From positions 124,223 to 188,222 of the forward strand of contig NZ_LMLA01000012.1 of assembly GCF_001421765.1 (NCBI RefSeq): a DNA stretch of 64,000 nt, written 5' to 3'. The position numbers were made by a program, and so were the translations under genes. The DNA comes from Sphingomonas sp. Leaf32 (GTDB lineage: Bacteria > Pseudomonadota > Alphaproteobacteria > Sphingomonadales > Sphingomonadaceae). Positions 15,508 through 24,425 of the stretch are shown piece by piece (the stretch's first letter is position 1; each line of letters starts with the position of its first letter). The notes under the pieces were generated by a model. The model made no database searches. It saw only the letters and a program-made list of their open reading frames with translations, and was not told the origin of the DNA.

Positions 15508-16413
15508 ATGGCAACTGGCAGCAACGTCCCGGCGACGATCCCGGCGCTTGGCGGCGAGGCGAGCCTCAACCGCTATCTCTCCGAAATCCGCAAGTTCCCG
15601 ATCCTCGCGCCCGAGCAGGAATATATGCTCGCCAAGCGGTTTCAGGAACATGGCGATCCGGAGGCTGCGGCCCAGCTCGTCACCTCGCACCTGCGCCTCG
15701 TCGCGAAGATCGCGATGGGCTATCGCGGCTATGGCCTGCCGGTCAGCGAACTGATTTCCGAAGGGAATATCGGGCTGATGCAGGGCGTGAAGAAATTCGA
15801 GCCGGACCGGGGCTTCCGCCTCGCCACCTATGCGATGTGGTGGATTCGCGCTTCGATCCAGGAGTTCATCCTGCGGTCGTGGAGCCTCGTGAAGATGGGC
15901 ACCACGGCGGCGCAGAAGAAGCTGTTCTTCAACCTGCGCCGGATGAAGTCGAAGCTCGACGCGTTCGAGGACGGCGATCTCAGCCCTGAGCACCTTCAGA
16001 AGATCGCAACCGACCTTGGCGTGACCGAGGAGGAAGTGACCTCGATGAACCGCCGCATGGCGATGGGCGGCGACACGTCGCTCAACGTCCCCATGCGCGA
16101 GGACGGCGAGAGCCAGTGGCAGGACTGGCTGGCCGACGACAGCCCATTGCAGGACTCCGTCGTTGCCGAGGCGCAGGAAGCCGACGTCCGGCACGGGATG
16201 CTGGTCGAGGCGATGGACGACCTCAACGATCGCGAAAAGCATATCCTGACCGAACGTCGCCTGACCGACGATCCCAAGACGCTGGAAGAGCTTTCGCAGG
16301 TCTATGGCGTCAGCCGCGAACGCGTCCGCCAGATCGAGGTGCGCGCGTTCGAAAAGCTGCAAAAGGCGATGATGCGCCTGGCGGGCGACCGCAGGATGCT
16401 GGCGGCGGTGTAA
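15508..16413 (+). CDS. rpoH: Heat-shock sigma factor RpoH (sigma-32)
   Basis: Directs RNA polymerase to heat-shock promoters. The 301 residues contain region 2 (LVTSHLRLVAKIAMGY, EGNIGLMQGVKKFEP, TYAMWWIRASIQEFIL), the RpoH box near 134-142 (QKKLFFNLRR), which separates it from RpoD-type factors, and region 4 (LEELSQVYGVSRERVRQIEV). ATG 15508 is preceded by AAAGGGAG. A likely target in this window is hsp20 at 47488. Confidence 0.96.
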   Translation: MATGSNVPATIPALGGEASLNRYLSEIRKFPILAPEQEYMLAKRFQEHGDPEAAAQLVTSHLRLVAKIAMGYRGYGLPVSELISEGNIGLMQGVKKFEPDRGFRLATYAMWWIRASIQEFILRSWSLVKMGTTAAQKKLFFNLRRMKSKLDAFEDGDLSPEHLQKIATDLGVTEEEVTSMNRRMAMGGDTSLNVPMREDGESQWQDWLADDSPLQDSVVAEAQEADVRHGMLVEAMDDLNDREKHILTERRLTDDPKTLEELSQVYGVSRERVRQIEVRAFEKLQKAMMRLAGDRRMLAAV

Positions 16414-16443
16414 TACGCAGGGGCGGAGCCAGCCCGCCCCCAC

Positions 16444-16470
16444 CGTCATCCCGGCGAAGGCCGGAATCCA
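16444..16470. repeat. Dispersed repeat arm, GCGAAGGC family, copy 3
   Basis: CGTCATCCCGGCGAAGGCCGG in the 282-base gap between rpoH and mtgA. Only one self-complementary arm is seen here. Confidence 0.7.
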
Positions 16471-16695
16471 TAACCCACGTCGCCTGCGGCCCCTGCCAAT
16501 CCGCCTGCATCACGGCCCGCCAACCCCAACCGCCACCCCAGCGAAAGCTGTGGTCTCCCGCCTATGGCGCGGGACGGATGCCGGTCGAGGCTCCAGCCTT
16601 CAATGGCGCGGCGTTAACCTCAACAAGTATCGCGCACCCGACCCGCCTCCGCCACCCCCTTGCCCAAACCCACCGCCCCAGCGTAGCGAGCGCAC

Positions 16696-17421
16696 ATGGC
16701 CGCCCGCACCGCTTCCCGCCCGAAACCCGCCGCCACCCATGGCTGGGGCCGCCGTCTGACCGGCTGGGCGGTCAAAGCCGTCCTCGGTTTCGTCATTCTG
16801 TCGGTCCTGTGGGTGCTGATCCTGCGGTTCGTGCCGCCGCCGATCACGCTCACCATGCTGGGCGACGTGCCGACCGGCCACGGCGTCACCAAATCGTGGC
16901 GTCCCCTGTCGAAGGTCGATCCCGACATGCCCCGCGCGGTCATCGCCGCAGAGGACAGCCGCTTCTGCGCGCATAACGGGTTCGACTATATCGCCATCGC
17001 CAACGCCGCTCGCCGCAATGCCGAGGGCGGCCGCATCCGGGGCGGCTCAACGATCAGCCAGCAGACCGCAAAGAACGTCTTTCTGTGGCAGGGCGGCGGC
17101 TATTTCCGCAAAGCCCTGGAAGCCTATTTCACCGTCCTGATCGAGGCGATGTGGGGCAAGCGCCGGATCATGGAGGTCTATCTCAACGTCGCCGAAACCG
17201 GGATCGGCACCTATGGCGTAGAGGCCGGCGCCCGCCGCTATTTCAAGCACGGCGCCGACAAACTGGCCGGGCGCGAGGCCGCACAGATCGCCGCCGTCCT
17301 GCCGCTGCCCAAGAAGCGCGCCGGCATCGCGCCCACCGGCTTCACCCGCCGCTACGCCCGCACGATCGAACGCCGCATCGGTATCGTGCAGCGCGAGGGG
17401 CTGGACAGCTGTCTCAAATAA
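16696..17421 (+). CDS. mtgA: Monofunctional peptidoglycan glycosyltransferase MtgA
   Basis: Polymerises lipid II into glycan strands at the inner membrane. The 241-residue product has one N-terminal membrane anchor (about 25-45), then the GT51 domain: catalytic Glu86 in AAEDSRFCAHNGFD, GGSTISQQTAKN, KRRIMEVYLNVAE and AQIAAVLPLP. There is no transpeptidase domain, so it is MtgA rather than a class A PBP. Confidence 0.95.
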   Translation: MAARTASRPKPAATHGWGRRLTGWAVKAVLGFVILSVLWVLILRFVPPPITLTMLGDVPTGHGVTKSWRPLSKVDPDMPRAVIAAEDSRFCAHNGFDYIAIANAARRNAEGGRIRGGSTISQQTAKNVFLWQGGGYFRKALEAYFTVLIEAMWGKRRIMEVYLNVAETGIGTYGVEAGARRYFKHGADKLAGREAAQIAAVLPLPKKRAGIAPTGFTRRYARTIERRIGIVQREGLDSCLK

Positions 17422-17506
17422 CCCCCGCCCGTCATACTCGCGAAAGCCGGGATCCATGGCAATGAAGCGTCAGCAGCTCTAGGTGTTTGATCCATCTATG
17501 TGTAAA

Positions 17507-17589
17507 CGTCACCCCAGCGAAGGCTCGGGTCTCCAGCGGCTCCTGCTACGCGCTGCAACCGGGAAATCCCAGCCTTCGCTGGGATGACG
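17507..17589. repeat. Dispersed inverted repeat, GCGAAGGC family, copy 4
   Basis: CGTCACCCCAGCGAAGGCT at the left and AGCCTTCGCTGGGATGACG at the right, with a central spacer containing GCTACGCGCTGCAACC. Confidence 0.8.
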
Positions 17590-17692
17590 CCTGGTTCCTG
17601 GTTCAAACGAGGTGGATCAGACCCTAGCGAAATAGCCCACATCCATGAATACGGCCTCCGCCGGAATGACGAACGGCCTACTCCACCAAACA

Positions 17693-17776
17693 CGTCACCC
17701 CAGCGTAGGCTGGGGTCTCCATGGGGCGAGTGCAACACTCTAACCGCGTGAGACCCCAGCCTACGCTGGGGTAACG
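17693..17776. repeat. Dispersed inverted repeat, GCGAAGGC family, copy 5
   Basis: CGTCACCCCAGCGTAGGCTG at the left and CAGCCTACGCTGGGGTAACG at the right. The compensatory change GCGTAGGC/GCCTACGC in both arms suggests selection for pairing. Confidence 0.8.
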
Positions 17777-17802
17777 TTCTTCATGGCCGCGCTACAATCC
17801 CG

Positions 17803-18051
17803 TTACTTCGTCGCCCGATCCACCGCGTCGGCGGCCTTGTCCGCCGCAGCGCCGACGCTCTTCGCCGCCGACGTCACCGCGCCCGTCCGGGCATTATCGT
17901 TGTTCGCGTTGTTCAGCAGGAAATAGGCGCCGACGATCACCGCGAGCAGGATCGCGAGGCCGATCAACAGTCCGCCACCCGATCCCCGGCGCTCGACGAT
18001 CACCGTCTGCGGTGCGGCACCGGGGGTCGTTTCGATACGATCGCTGTCCAT
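17803..18051 (-). CDS. Small single-pass membrane protein of unknown function
   Basis: Not recognised. From ATG 18051 it has 82 residues: a polar N-terminus (TTPGAAPQTVIVERR), a Gly-rich turn, one strongly hydrophobic helix (about 28-46), then NNANNDNARTG and an Ala/Lys/Asp-rich amphipathic tail (AADKAADAVDRATK). An in-frame ATG at 18066 is possible, but GGGAG is better placed for 18051. It stands alone between a repeat cluster and ybaB. Confidence 0.65.
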   Translation of the reverse strand: MDSDRIETTPGAAPQTVIVERRGSGGGLLIGLAILLAVIVGAYFLLNNANNDNARTGAVTSAAKSVGAAADKAADAVDRATK

Positions 18052-18126
18052 GACCTCATCTCCCATATATAGATGAGGCCATGAACCGCCGGTCCCGCCG
18101 CTTGTTCCAGCAGCGTTCCGAACCGT

Positions 18127-18450
18127 TCAGAACGGCAGCTTGAACCCCGGCGGCAGCGGCAGGCCGTTGGTCAGCTTCGACATTTCGGTCGAACTCGCCG
18201 CATCGGCCTTCGCCCGCGCATCGTTGAACGCGGCGACGATCAGGTCCTCCAGCATCTGCTTCTCGCCCGGCTGGAGCAGCGAGTCGTCGATGTCGACGCC
18301 CAGGATGCGCCCCTTGGCGGAGGCCCGGACCTTCACCAGCCCGCCACCCGATTGTCCGTCAACCTCGATCGTGTCGAGGTTCGCCTGCGCCTTGGTCAGT
18401 TCGTTCTGCACGTTCTGCGCCATGGCCATGATGTCGTCGAGATTCTTCAT
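18127..18450 (-). CDS. YbaB/EbfC family nucleoid-associated protein
   Basis: Small DNA-binding protein of 107 residues, usually encoded directly after dnaX. It has the family pattern MKNLDDIMAMAQNVQ, GGGLVKVRASAKGRILGVDID and the helix LEDLIVAAFNDARAKAD. ATG 18450 overlaps the dnaX stop by four bases. Confidence 0.95.
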   Translation of the reverse strand: MKNLDDIMAMAQNVQNELTKAQANLDTIEVDGQSGGGLVKVRASAKGRILGVDIDDSLLQPGEKQMLEDLIVAAFNDARAKADAASSTEMSKLTNGLPLPPGFKLPF

Positions 18451-20093
18451 CGCGCGATACTCCCGTCGCTGCGTTGCCAATGATCGAGGGTGGCGTCCGG
18501 AAACGCCGCCAATGCCGCCTGTACCAGCGGCGATGTGAGGACCTGTTCGCGCTCCGATTCCGCCTTCGCCGTTTCCTGTTCGCGCAGGGTCGGTTCGCCC
18601 GCCCCCTCGCCGATCAGAACGCGCCAATGACTGCCGGTGATCCCCTTCAGCGCATATTCCAGATCACGGGTGAAGTCGGCGGGCAAGGGCCGCGCGCCGC
18701 CCAGTTCGACCAGTTGCGGCTCCAGCCGGATCAGCCGCGCGCAATTCCGAAACTGCGCCTCCAGCGAATGCCGCCCATGCTTCGACAATAGTTGCGCGAC
18801 CTGCTCGGCCGTCTCGGGCAGCAGATCGGCGACCGCGGCCGGTTCGGCGGCGGGCGCGGGGGCCGGAGCGGACGGCGGCGCCATCGCCGGCACCTGCCCC
18901 GCCGCGAGCTGCTTCGCCAGCGTCCCCGGATCGGGCAACGAGGAGGCATGGACGATGCGCAGCAGCGCCATCTCGCACGCCTCGATCGGCAGCGCGGCGC
19001 GCGACACCTCCTCATGGCCCTTGAGCAGCAGTTGCCACAGCCGGTGCAGCATCGGGAAGGACAGCGCGCTCCAGCCATCGAACGCCGCGCGTTCCTCCGC
19101 CGACTGGCCCGGTCCACGATCGCCGCCGACCTTGACGATCGTCACCGCATGGACCGTTTCCAGCAGCGTACGCAGCACCGACGCCGGATCGACGCCCAGA
19201 TCATATTGCGCGCGCAGTGCCCGAAGCGCCCCCGGGCCATCTGCCTTCAGCAGCAGGTCGAACAGCGAACGGATCGCGCCCCGGTCGGACAGGCCCAGCA
19301 TCTGCCGCACCGCATCGGCGCGCACACCCTCGCCGTCCAGCCCACCATGCGCGATCGCCTGGTCAAGGATCGACAGCCCGTCGCGCGCCGACCCCTCCGC
19401 CGCGCGGGCGATCAGTTGCAGCGCCTCCGGTTCGGCCTCGACGCCCTCCGCCTCGACCACATGCGCGAAATGTCCGGCCAGCAGGTCAGCGGGGATGCGT
19501 CGCAAGTCGAAGCGCTGGCAGCGCGACAGCACCGTCACCGGGACCTTGTGCACCTCGGTCGTCGCCAGCAGGAACTTGACGTGGGCGGGCGGCTCTTCCA
19601 GCGTCTTGAGCAGCGCGTTGAACGCCGGGGTCGACATCATGTGCACTTCGTCGATGATATAAATCTTGAAGCGCGCCGACACCGCTGCATAGCGCACCGC
19701 CTCGGTCATCTCGCGCACGCTGTCGACGCCGTTGTTCGACGCGGCGTCGATCTCAATCACGTCGATATGCCGCCCTTCGGCGATCGCCCGGCACGGCTCG
19801 CACACTCCGCACGGATCGATGGTCGGCCCGCCCTGCCCGTCCGGCCCGATGCAGTTGAGCGCCTTGGCGATCAGCCGCGCGGTCGACGTCTTGCCGACCC
19901 CGCGCACGCCGGTCAGCAAGAACGCATGGGCGAGGCGACCGCGCTTGATCGCATTGCCCAGCGTCGTGACCATCGCATCCTGCCCGATCAACTGGCTGAA
20001 CGTCTGCGGCCGATATTTGCGGGCGAGCACGCGGTATGGCTGCGCGGCGGCAGGCTGTTCGGGGATGTCGAGGGCGAGGAAGGAGTCGGACAT
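18447..20093 (-). CDS. dnaX: DNA polymerase III subunits gamma/tau
   Basis: ATPase of the clamp loader, 548 residues. The Walker A motif GVRGVGKTS is at 62-70, the zinc module cysteines are 81, 95, 98 and 101, and Walker B lies in IYIIDEVHM. Domain III follows, then an Ala/Pro-rich linker and a C-terminal tau region. I see no obvious A/T-rich slippery sequence for programmed frameshifting. The frame stays open upstream of ATG 20093, but homology begins there. It is coupled to ybaB by a four-base overlap. Confidence 0.95.
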   Translation of the reverse strand: MSDSFLALDIPEQPAAAQPYRVLARKYRPQTFSQLIGQDAMVTTLGNAIKRGRLAHAFLLTGVRGVGKTSTARLIAKALNCIGPDGQGGPTIDPCGVCEPCRAIAEGRHIDVIEIDAASNNGVDSVREMTEAVRYAAVSARFKIYIIDEVHMMSTPAFNALLKTLEEPPAHVKFLLATTEVHKVPVTVLSRCQRFDLRRIPADLLAGHFAHVVEAEGVEAEPEALQLIARAAEGSARDGLSILDQAIAHGGLDGEGVRADAVRQMLGLSDRGAIRSLFDLLLKADGPGALRALRAQYDLGVDPASVLRTLLETVHAVTIVKVGGDRGPGQSAEERAAFDGWSALSFPMLHRLWQLLLKGHEEVSRAALPIEACEMALLRIVHASSLPDPGTLAKQLAAGQVPAMAPPSAPAPAPAAEPAAVADLLPETAEQVAQLLSKHGRHSLEAQFRNCARLIRLEPQLVELGGARPLPADFTRDLEYALKGITGSHWRVLIGEGAGEPTLREQETAKAESEREQVLTSPLVQAALAAFPDATLDHWQRSDGSIAR

Positions 20094-20298
20094 TGGGGGT
20101 GTCTTAGCGGGTGGCGGCGGCAGTGTCGCCTGTTGTACGCCACGCATTCCGCAAACCCATCATAACAGGCTTCGCTCCTGAGGCCCGGAAGCGAAACGTC
20201 GTTGGCCGATCAGGGAGCAATTCTGACTGTCCAAGTTTAGTGGTGCGGGCGAATTGGCAGACGTTGTCACGCTACCATCGAGCCGGTTATCAGAACCA

Positions 20299-20697
20299 AT
20301 GGTCTTCAGCTACCGCGTCTCCCTTCAAGTCTGGCATCCTGATACCGATCCAGAGAGGATGATTGCTGGGATAGGCCGTCCAGCTCGTCGACACTGGAAA
20401 GTAGGCGAAGAGCGGACGACGCCTAACGGCACACCGCTACCCGGTACCTATCGCGAAAGCTATTGCGTGTTCGACCTTGGCGAGGGTGATGACGGTCAGC
20501 TCGCCGCCTTCCTCCGTCGAACACTCGTGGAGCTCGAACATGCTGCGGAATTCATAAGCGACTTGCGCCGGACTGGCGGTAAGGTCGGCTATTATGTGTC
20601 TTGGTTCCCTGGCGACCATGGAGAGACTTTTGACGCTGATCTCATTGCAGGCATGGCGCGGCTGGGACTTGATTTCGGCGTAGAGCCGGTTTGCTGA
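20299..20697 (+). CDS. DUF4279-like protein
   Basis: A 132-residue protein resembling the DUF4279 family (function unknown): FSYRVSLQVWHPDTDPERMIAGIG, RHWKVGEERTTPNGT and FRRTLVELEHAAEFISDLRRTGG. ATG 20299 is chosen because the conserved sequence begins there; an in-frame TTG at 20254 exists and there is no strong ribosome site. Base composition is visibly less GC-rich than the flanking genes, so it was probably acquired horizontally. It stands alone between dnaX and the ABC-F gene. Confidence 0.6.
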   Translation: MVFSYRVSLQVWHPDTDPERMIAGIGRPARRHWKVGEERTTPNGTPLPGTYRESYCVFDLGEGDDGQLAAFLRRTLVELEHAAEFISDLRRTGGKVGYYVSWFPGDHGETFDADLIAGMARLGLDFGVEPVC

Positions 20698-20813
20698 ACG
20701 ACCGTCCGTAACCAACAAGCGACATGCTGAGCGAGAGTATCCAAAATCGGGCGTATTTGCGATTTCTGTCTACACGCTCACCATCGAAGACCGGCAACGC
20801 CTTTAATTAAGTT

Positions 20814-22670
20814 CTAAGCCGCCAAAGCCTCCAACGCCTCGTTCGCCTCCATCCACTTCGTCTCTGCCACCTCGATCTCGGTATCGAGGCTCGCGCGGCG
20901 CTTCATCAACTGCGCCATCGTCAGCTTCGCCAGCGCCGGCGTAGCCTGCCCTGCCATGGCCGCGTCGAGCGCGTCGCGCTGTTCGGTAAGCCGCGCCAGA
21001 TCGCGTTCGATCGCCTGCGCATCCTTCTTCAGCACCTGCGCCTTCTCGCGCGCTTCGGCGGCGGCCTTGCGGTCGTCCTTCTTGTTCGCCTTCTTCGCCT
21101 TTTCCTTCGCCGAATTGCCGAGGATCAGCGCGATATAGTCGTCGATCGTCCCGTCGAATTCCTTCGCGGTGCCTTCATCGACCAGCACCAGCCGGTCGGC
21201 GGTCGCTTCCAGCATGTGCCGGTCGTGGCTGACCAGCAGGACGCAGCCGGTATAGGCGTTGAGTGCCTGCACCAGCGCCTCGCGCGCATCGACGTCCAAG
21301 TGGTTAGTCGGTTCGTCGAGGATCAGCATATGCGGCGCGTCGCGGGTGATGAGCGCCAGCGCGAGGCGCGCCCGCTCGCCGCCCGACAGCTTGCCGACCA
21401 GCGTGATCGCCTTGTCGCCCGAGAACCCGAACCGCCCGAGCTGAGCGCGGACAGCGGCGGGCGACGCGCCCTTCATCTGGCGCGTCATATGTTCGAGCGG
21501 CGTGTCGTCGGTGCTCAGCTCCTCCACCTGATACTGGGTGAAATAGCCGACCTTCATCTTGCCCGCCGCGTTCATGTCGCCGTCCATCGGCGCCAGTTGC
21601 GCCGCCAGCAACCGCGCCAGCGTCGTCTTGCCGTTGCCGTTGCGCCCCAGCAGCGCGATGCGATCCTCGGGATCGATCCGCAAATTCAGCCGCTTCAGGA
21701 TCGGCGTGTCGCCATAACCGACGCTCGCCATGTCGAGCGTGATGAGCGGCGGGCGCAGTTCGTCGGGATCGGGGAAATCGAACGACAGGCTGGGGTCCTC
21801 GGCCATCGCCGCGATCGGCTTCATCTTGGCGAGGATCTTCAGCCGCGACTGCGCCTGTTTCGCGGTCGAGGCGCGGGCGGAGTTCTTGGCGACATATTCC
21901 TGCAGCTTTGCCCGCTGCGCCGCCTGGTTGACGCGCGCGGCTTCCAGCTGCGCCAGCCGTTCGGCGCGCTGCTTCTCGAACGCGTCGTAGCCGCCGGGAT
22001 ACAGGGTGATCTTGCCCTGATGCAGATGCAGGATATGGTCGACGACGTTGTTCAGGAAATCGCGTTCGTGGCTGACGACGACGATCGTCGCCTTGTAACC
22101 TTTCAGGAAATCCTCCAGCCACATCACCGCTTCGAGATCGAGATGGTTCGACGGTTCGTCGAGCAGCAGCACGTCGGGCTGGCTGAACAGCAGCGCCGCC
22201 AGCGCGACGCGCATCCGCCAGCCGCCCGAATAGCTCTCCAGCGCCCGCCCCTGCATCTCCTCGTCGAAGCCCAGCCCGACGAGGATCCGCGCCGCCCGCG
22301 CCGGCGCGCCATAAGCGTCGATCGCCAGCAGTCGTTCATGGATGTCGCCCAGCCGGTCTGGATCGGTGACGGTCTCGGCATCGTGCATCAGCCGGGCGCG
22401 CTCGACATCGGCTTCCAGCACCGTCTCGAACGGGGTCGCCTGTCCGGCGGGTGCCTCCTGCGCGACATAGCCCAGCCGCGACCCACGCGGCATTTCCGCC
22501 GTGCCGTTGTCGGGTTCGAGCTGCCCGGCGATCACCCGCACCAGCGTCGACTTGCCCGCGCCGTTGCGCCCGATCAGCCCGACGCGGCTCCCCGGCGGCA
22601 GCGCCGCGCTGGCATTGTCGAGGATCGTCCGCCCGCCCAGGCGCACCGTGATACCGTTCAGATTGAGCAT
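20814..22670 (-). CDS. ABC-F family ATPase (YheS/Uup type)
   Basis: Soluble tandem ABC protein of 618 residues; ABC-F proteins act on ribosomes rather than transporting. ABC domain 1 has GRNGAGKST, YSGGWRMRVALA and LLLDEPSNHLD. A charged inter-domain linker (about 240-300) is followed by ABC domain 2 with GRNGNGKTT, KLSGGERARLALA and LILDEPTNHLD, then a Lys/Ala/Glu-rich coiled-coil tail (about 515-618). There are no membrane segments. The tail and linker fit the YheS/Uup groups better than EttA. Confidence 0.92.
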   Translation of the reverse strand: MLNLNGITVRLGGRTILDNASAALPPGSRVGLIGRNGAGKSTLVRVIAGQLEPDNGTAEMPRGSRLGYVAQEAPAGQATPFETVLEADVERARLMHDAETVTDPDRLGDIHERLLAIDAYGAPARAARILVGLGFDEEMQGRALESYSGGWRMRVALAALLFSQPDVLLLDEPSNHLDLEAVMWLEDFLKGYKATIVVVSHERDFLNNVVDHILHLHQGKITLYPGGYDAFEKQRAERLAQLEAARVNQAAQRAKLQEYVAKNSARASTAKQAQSRLKILAKMKPIAAMAEDPSLSFDFPDPDELRPPLITLDMASVGYGDTPILKRLNLRIDPEDRIALLGRNGNGKTTLARLLAAQLAPMDGDMNAAGKMKVGYFTQYQVEELSTDDTPLEHMTRQMKGASPAAVRAQLGRFGFSGDKAITLVGKLSGGERARLALALITRDAPHMLILDEPTNHLDVDAREALVQALNAYTGCVLLVSHDRHMLEATADRLVLVDEGTAKEFDGTIDDYIALILGNSAKEKAKKANKKDDRKAAAEAREKAQVLKKDAQAIERDLARLTEQRDALDAAMAGQATPALAKLTMAQLMKRRASLDTEIEVAETKWMEANEALEALAA

Positions 22671-22717
22671 GGGCGGGGCGCGTAGCAGTTTTCGCCGCGT
22701 TTGCGAAGGGTGCCCCG

Positions 22718-24370
22718 TCAGTCGCGCGTCGCGGGCAAGGTCTGCCCGCCCTGCACGATTTCCAGCCGGACGATCCGGCCCCCTTCCTCGACGAAGCGGA
22801 CCCGCGCCTCGACCTTCTCCACCGCGAACTCGGTCGTGCTGACCGGCCGCAGCGCCAGCGCCGGTTGCCCGGTCAGCTGCACCGTCAGTCCGCTCGTCCC
22901 CTGCGCCACCGTCACCCGGCCAGTCGGCGCGGTATAGGTGCCGACATAGCGGGCCAGCGTCGCCGCGGGCACGTCGACCGCCGCCGCTTCGACCGGCACC
23001 GGCCCGGTGCGGGCCAGCGTGCCGTCGATATTCTCGCCATCGTCGAACAACGCGACCTGCGGCTTGCCGGCGGCATCGCGGCTGAGCACGATCCAGCTGA
23101 GACCGGCCTTGCCCATGGTGTAGCGCCCGTCGCCGACCGGGATCAGCGTCGTGCGACCATCGGTGCGCTGCCAGATCAGCTCGTCCTTCTCGACCTTCAG
23201 CACGCGGTCCTCGCCGCGCAACGTGTACGTGCCGAGGAACGGTTCGACCGCCGCCTTGTCGAGCGGCTGCGGGGTGAAGACCGGATAGGGCTTTCCGGCG
23301 GCCAGCGCCGCCAGCTTGCGCGATACCGCGCCCGGCCCGCTCTGCGGTTCGTCACTGTTAACCAGTACCGCGACCGATATATCCGGCCCGGAGAGGTACA
23401 GCGTATCGCTCAGGAAGCCGAAAATCCCGCCACTATGGCCGACCGACGCAAGCCCGCGCACCTTTCCGGGGATCAGCCCGAAACCATAGGGTGCCGTGCT
23501 GCCATCGGGCATTCTAGTTGGCGCGATCATCTGCGCGTAGATCGGCGCCGTCAGCACCTTGCCCCGGTGCAATGCGTCGTCCCACCGCGTCAGGTCGCTC
23601 GCCGTGCCGACCAGCGCGCCTGCCGCCGCCGGTACGCTCATGTCGATCGCCTGTCCCACCGGCGCCTTCGCATCGGCCCCGGCATAGCCGGTCGCCATCG
23701 CCGGGCCGACCGCCGGGTCCTTGCCATAGCGGATGCTGGCCAGCCGATTCGGCCCGGCCAGCCGGCGGGCGACCTCCTCATGCCATGGCCGCTTCGCGAC
23801 CGCTTCGATGATCGCACCGACCAGCACATAGCCGCTATTATTATAGGACCATGCCTCGCCCGGCTTTTTCACCGGGGGCAGATCCTTGAACACGGCGATC
23901 AGCTGTTCGGTCGAATAGGGTCGGGCGGTGTTCGCCACCACCATCCAGCCGGGAATGTCGGTATAGCTCTGGATACCGCTGGTATGGTTCAGCAGCTGGC
24001 GGACGGTGATCCCCTTCCCTCCCAGAAAGGTCGGCAGGAACTTCGCCAGCGGATCGTCGAGCGCGACCTTTCCTTCCGCTACCATCTGCAACAGCACGGC
24101 GGACGCGAACTGCTTGGTGATCGATCCGATGCGGAACTCGGTCGCGACAGTGATCGGCCGGCGGGCGGCGATATCCGCCATGCCGCGCTCGGCAGTGTAG
24201 ACGATCCGGGCATGCTCGCTGACGGCGACCTGGATACCCGGCCCGTCCGCTGCGGCGGACGCGGCGACGATCGCATCGGCCTGCGCCTTGAAATCCTTGG
24301 GCAGCGCCGCCGCCGGCACCGCCAGCAGCAGCGCCATCATTCCCGCCGACGCCAGACCCATCGTTCGCAT
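22718..24370 (-). CDS. Serine hydrolase, beta-lactamase class C / penicillin-binding-like
   Basis: Predicted exported 550-residue serine hydrolase. A signal peptide (about 1-22, ending AAALP) precedes the beta-lactamase fold, with nucleophile Ser83 and Lys86 in SITK, the YNN motif in WSYNNSGYV, and GHSGG as the third motif. The C-terminal 200 residues form two similar FLGTYTLRGED / YVGTYTAPTG beta domains, common in this family. It is more likely a peptidase or esterase than a true beta-lactamase. Lone gene on the minus strand. Confidence 0.85.
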   Translation of the reverse strand: MRTMGLASAGMMALLLAVPAAALPKDFKAQADAIVAASAAADGPGIQVAVSEHARIVYTAERGMADIAARRPITVATEFRIGSITKQFASAVLLQMVAEGKVALDDPLAKFLPTFLGGKGITVRQLLNHTSGIQSYTDIPGWMVVANTARPYSTEQLIAVFKDLPPVKKPGEAWSYNNSGYVLVGAIIEAVAKRPWHEEVARRLAGPNRLASIRYGKDPAVGPAMATGYAGADAKAPVGQAIDMSVPAAAGALVGTASDLTRWDDALHRGKVLTAPIYAQMIAPTRMPDGSTAPYGFGLIPGKVRGLASVGHSGGIFGFLSDTLYLSGPDISVAVLVNSDEPQSGPGAVSRKLAALAAGKPYPVFTPQPLDKAAVEPFLGTYTLRGEDRVLKVEKDELIWQRTDGRTTLIPVGDGRYTMGKAGLSWIVLSRDAAGKPQVALFDDGENIDGTLARTGPVPVEAAAVDVPAATLARYVGTYTAPTGRVTVAQGTSGLTVQLTGQPALALRPVSTTEFAVEKVEARVRFVEEGGRIVRLEIVQGGQTLPATRD

Positions 24371-24425
24371 ACGCCATTCCCCGCTATGAGCAATGGTGTA
24401 TTGCCGTATTACATCACAACGTCAA

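Larger units (their letters stand above)
17422..17802. other. Gene-free 381-base region filled with palindromic repeats
   Basis: Lies between the convergent ends of mtgA and the small minus-strand gene. It contains a single repeat arm at 17431-17458 and two full inverted repeats at 17507-17589 and 17693-17776. No convincing open frame is seen. Confidence 0.8.

Noticed and set aside
20100..20230. Possible signal recognition particle RNA near dnaX
   Set aside because: A short GGCCCGGAAG-like match exists, but the full conserved tetraloop and asymmetric-loop sequence is missing and the ends do not pair.
22718..24370. Antibiotic-resistance beta-lactamase
   Set aside because: The serine hydrolase fold is present, but the length and two C-terminal beta domains fit peptidase/esterase relatives; resistance cannot be claimed.
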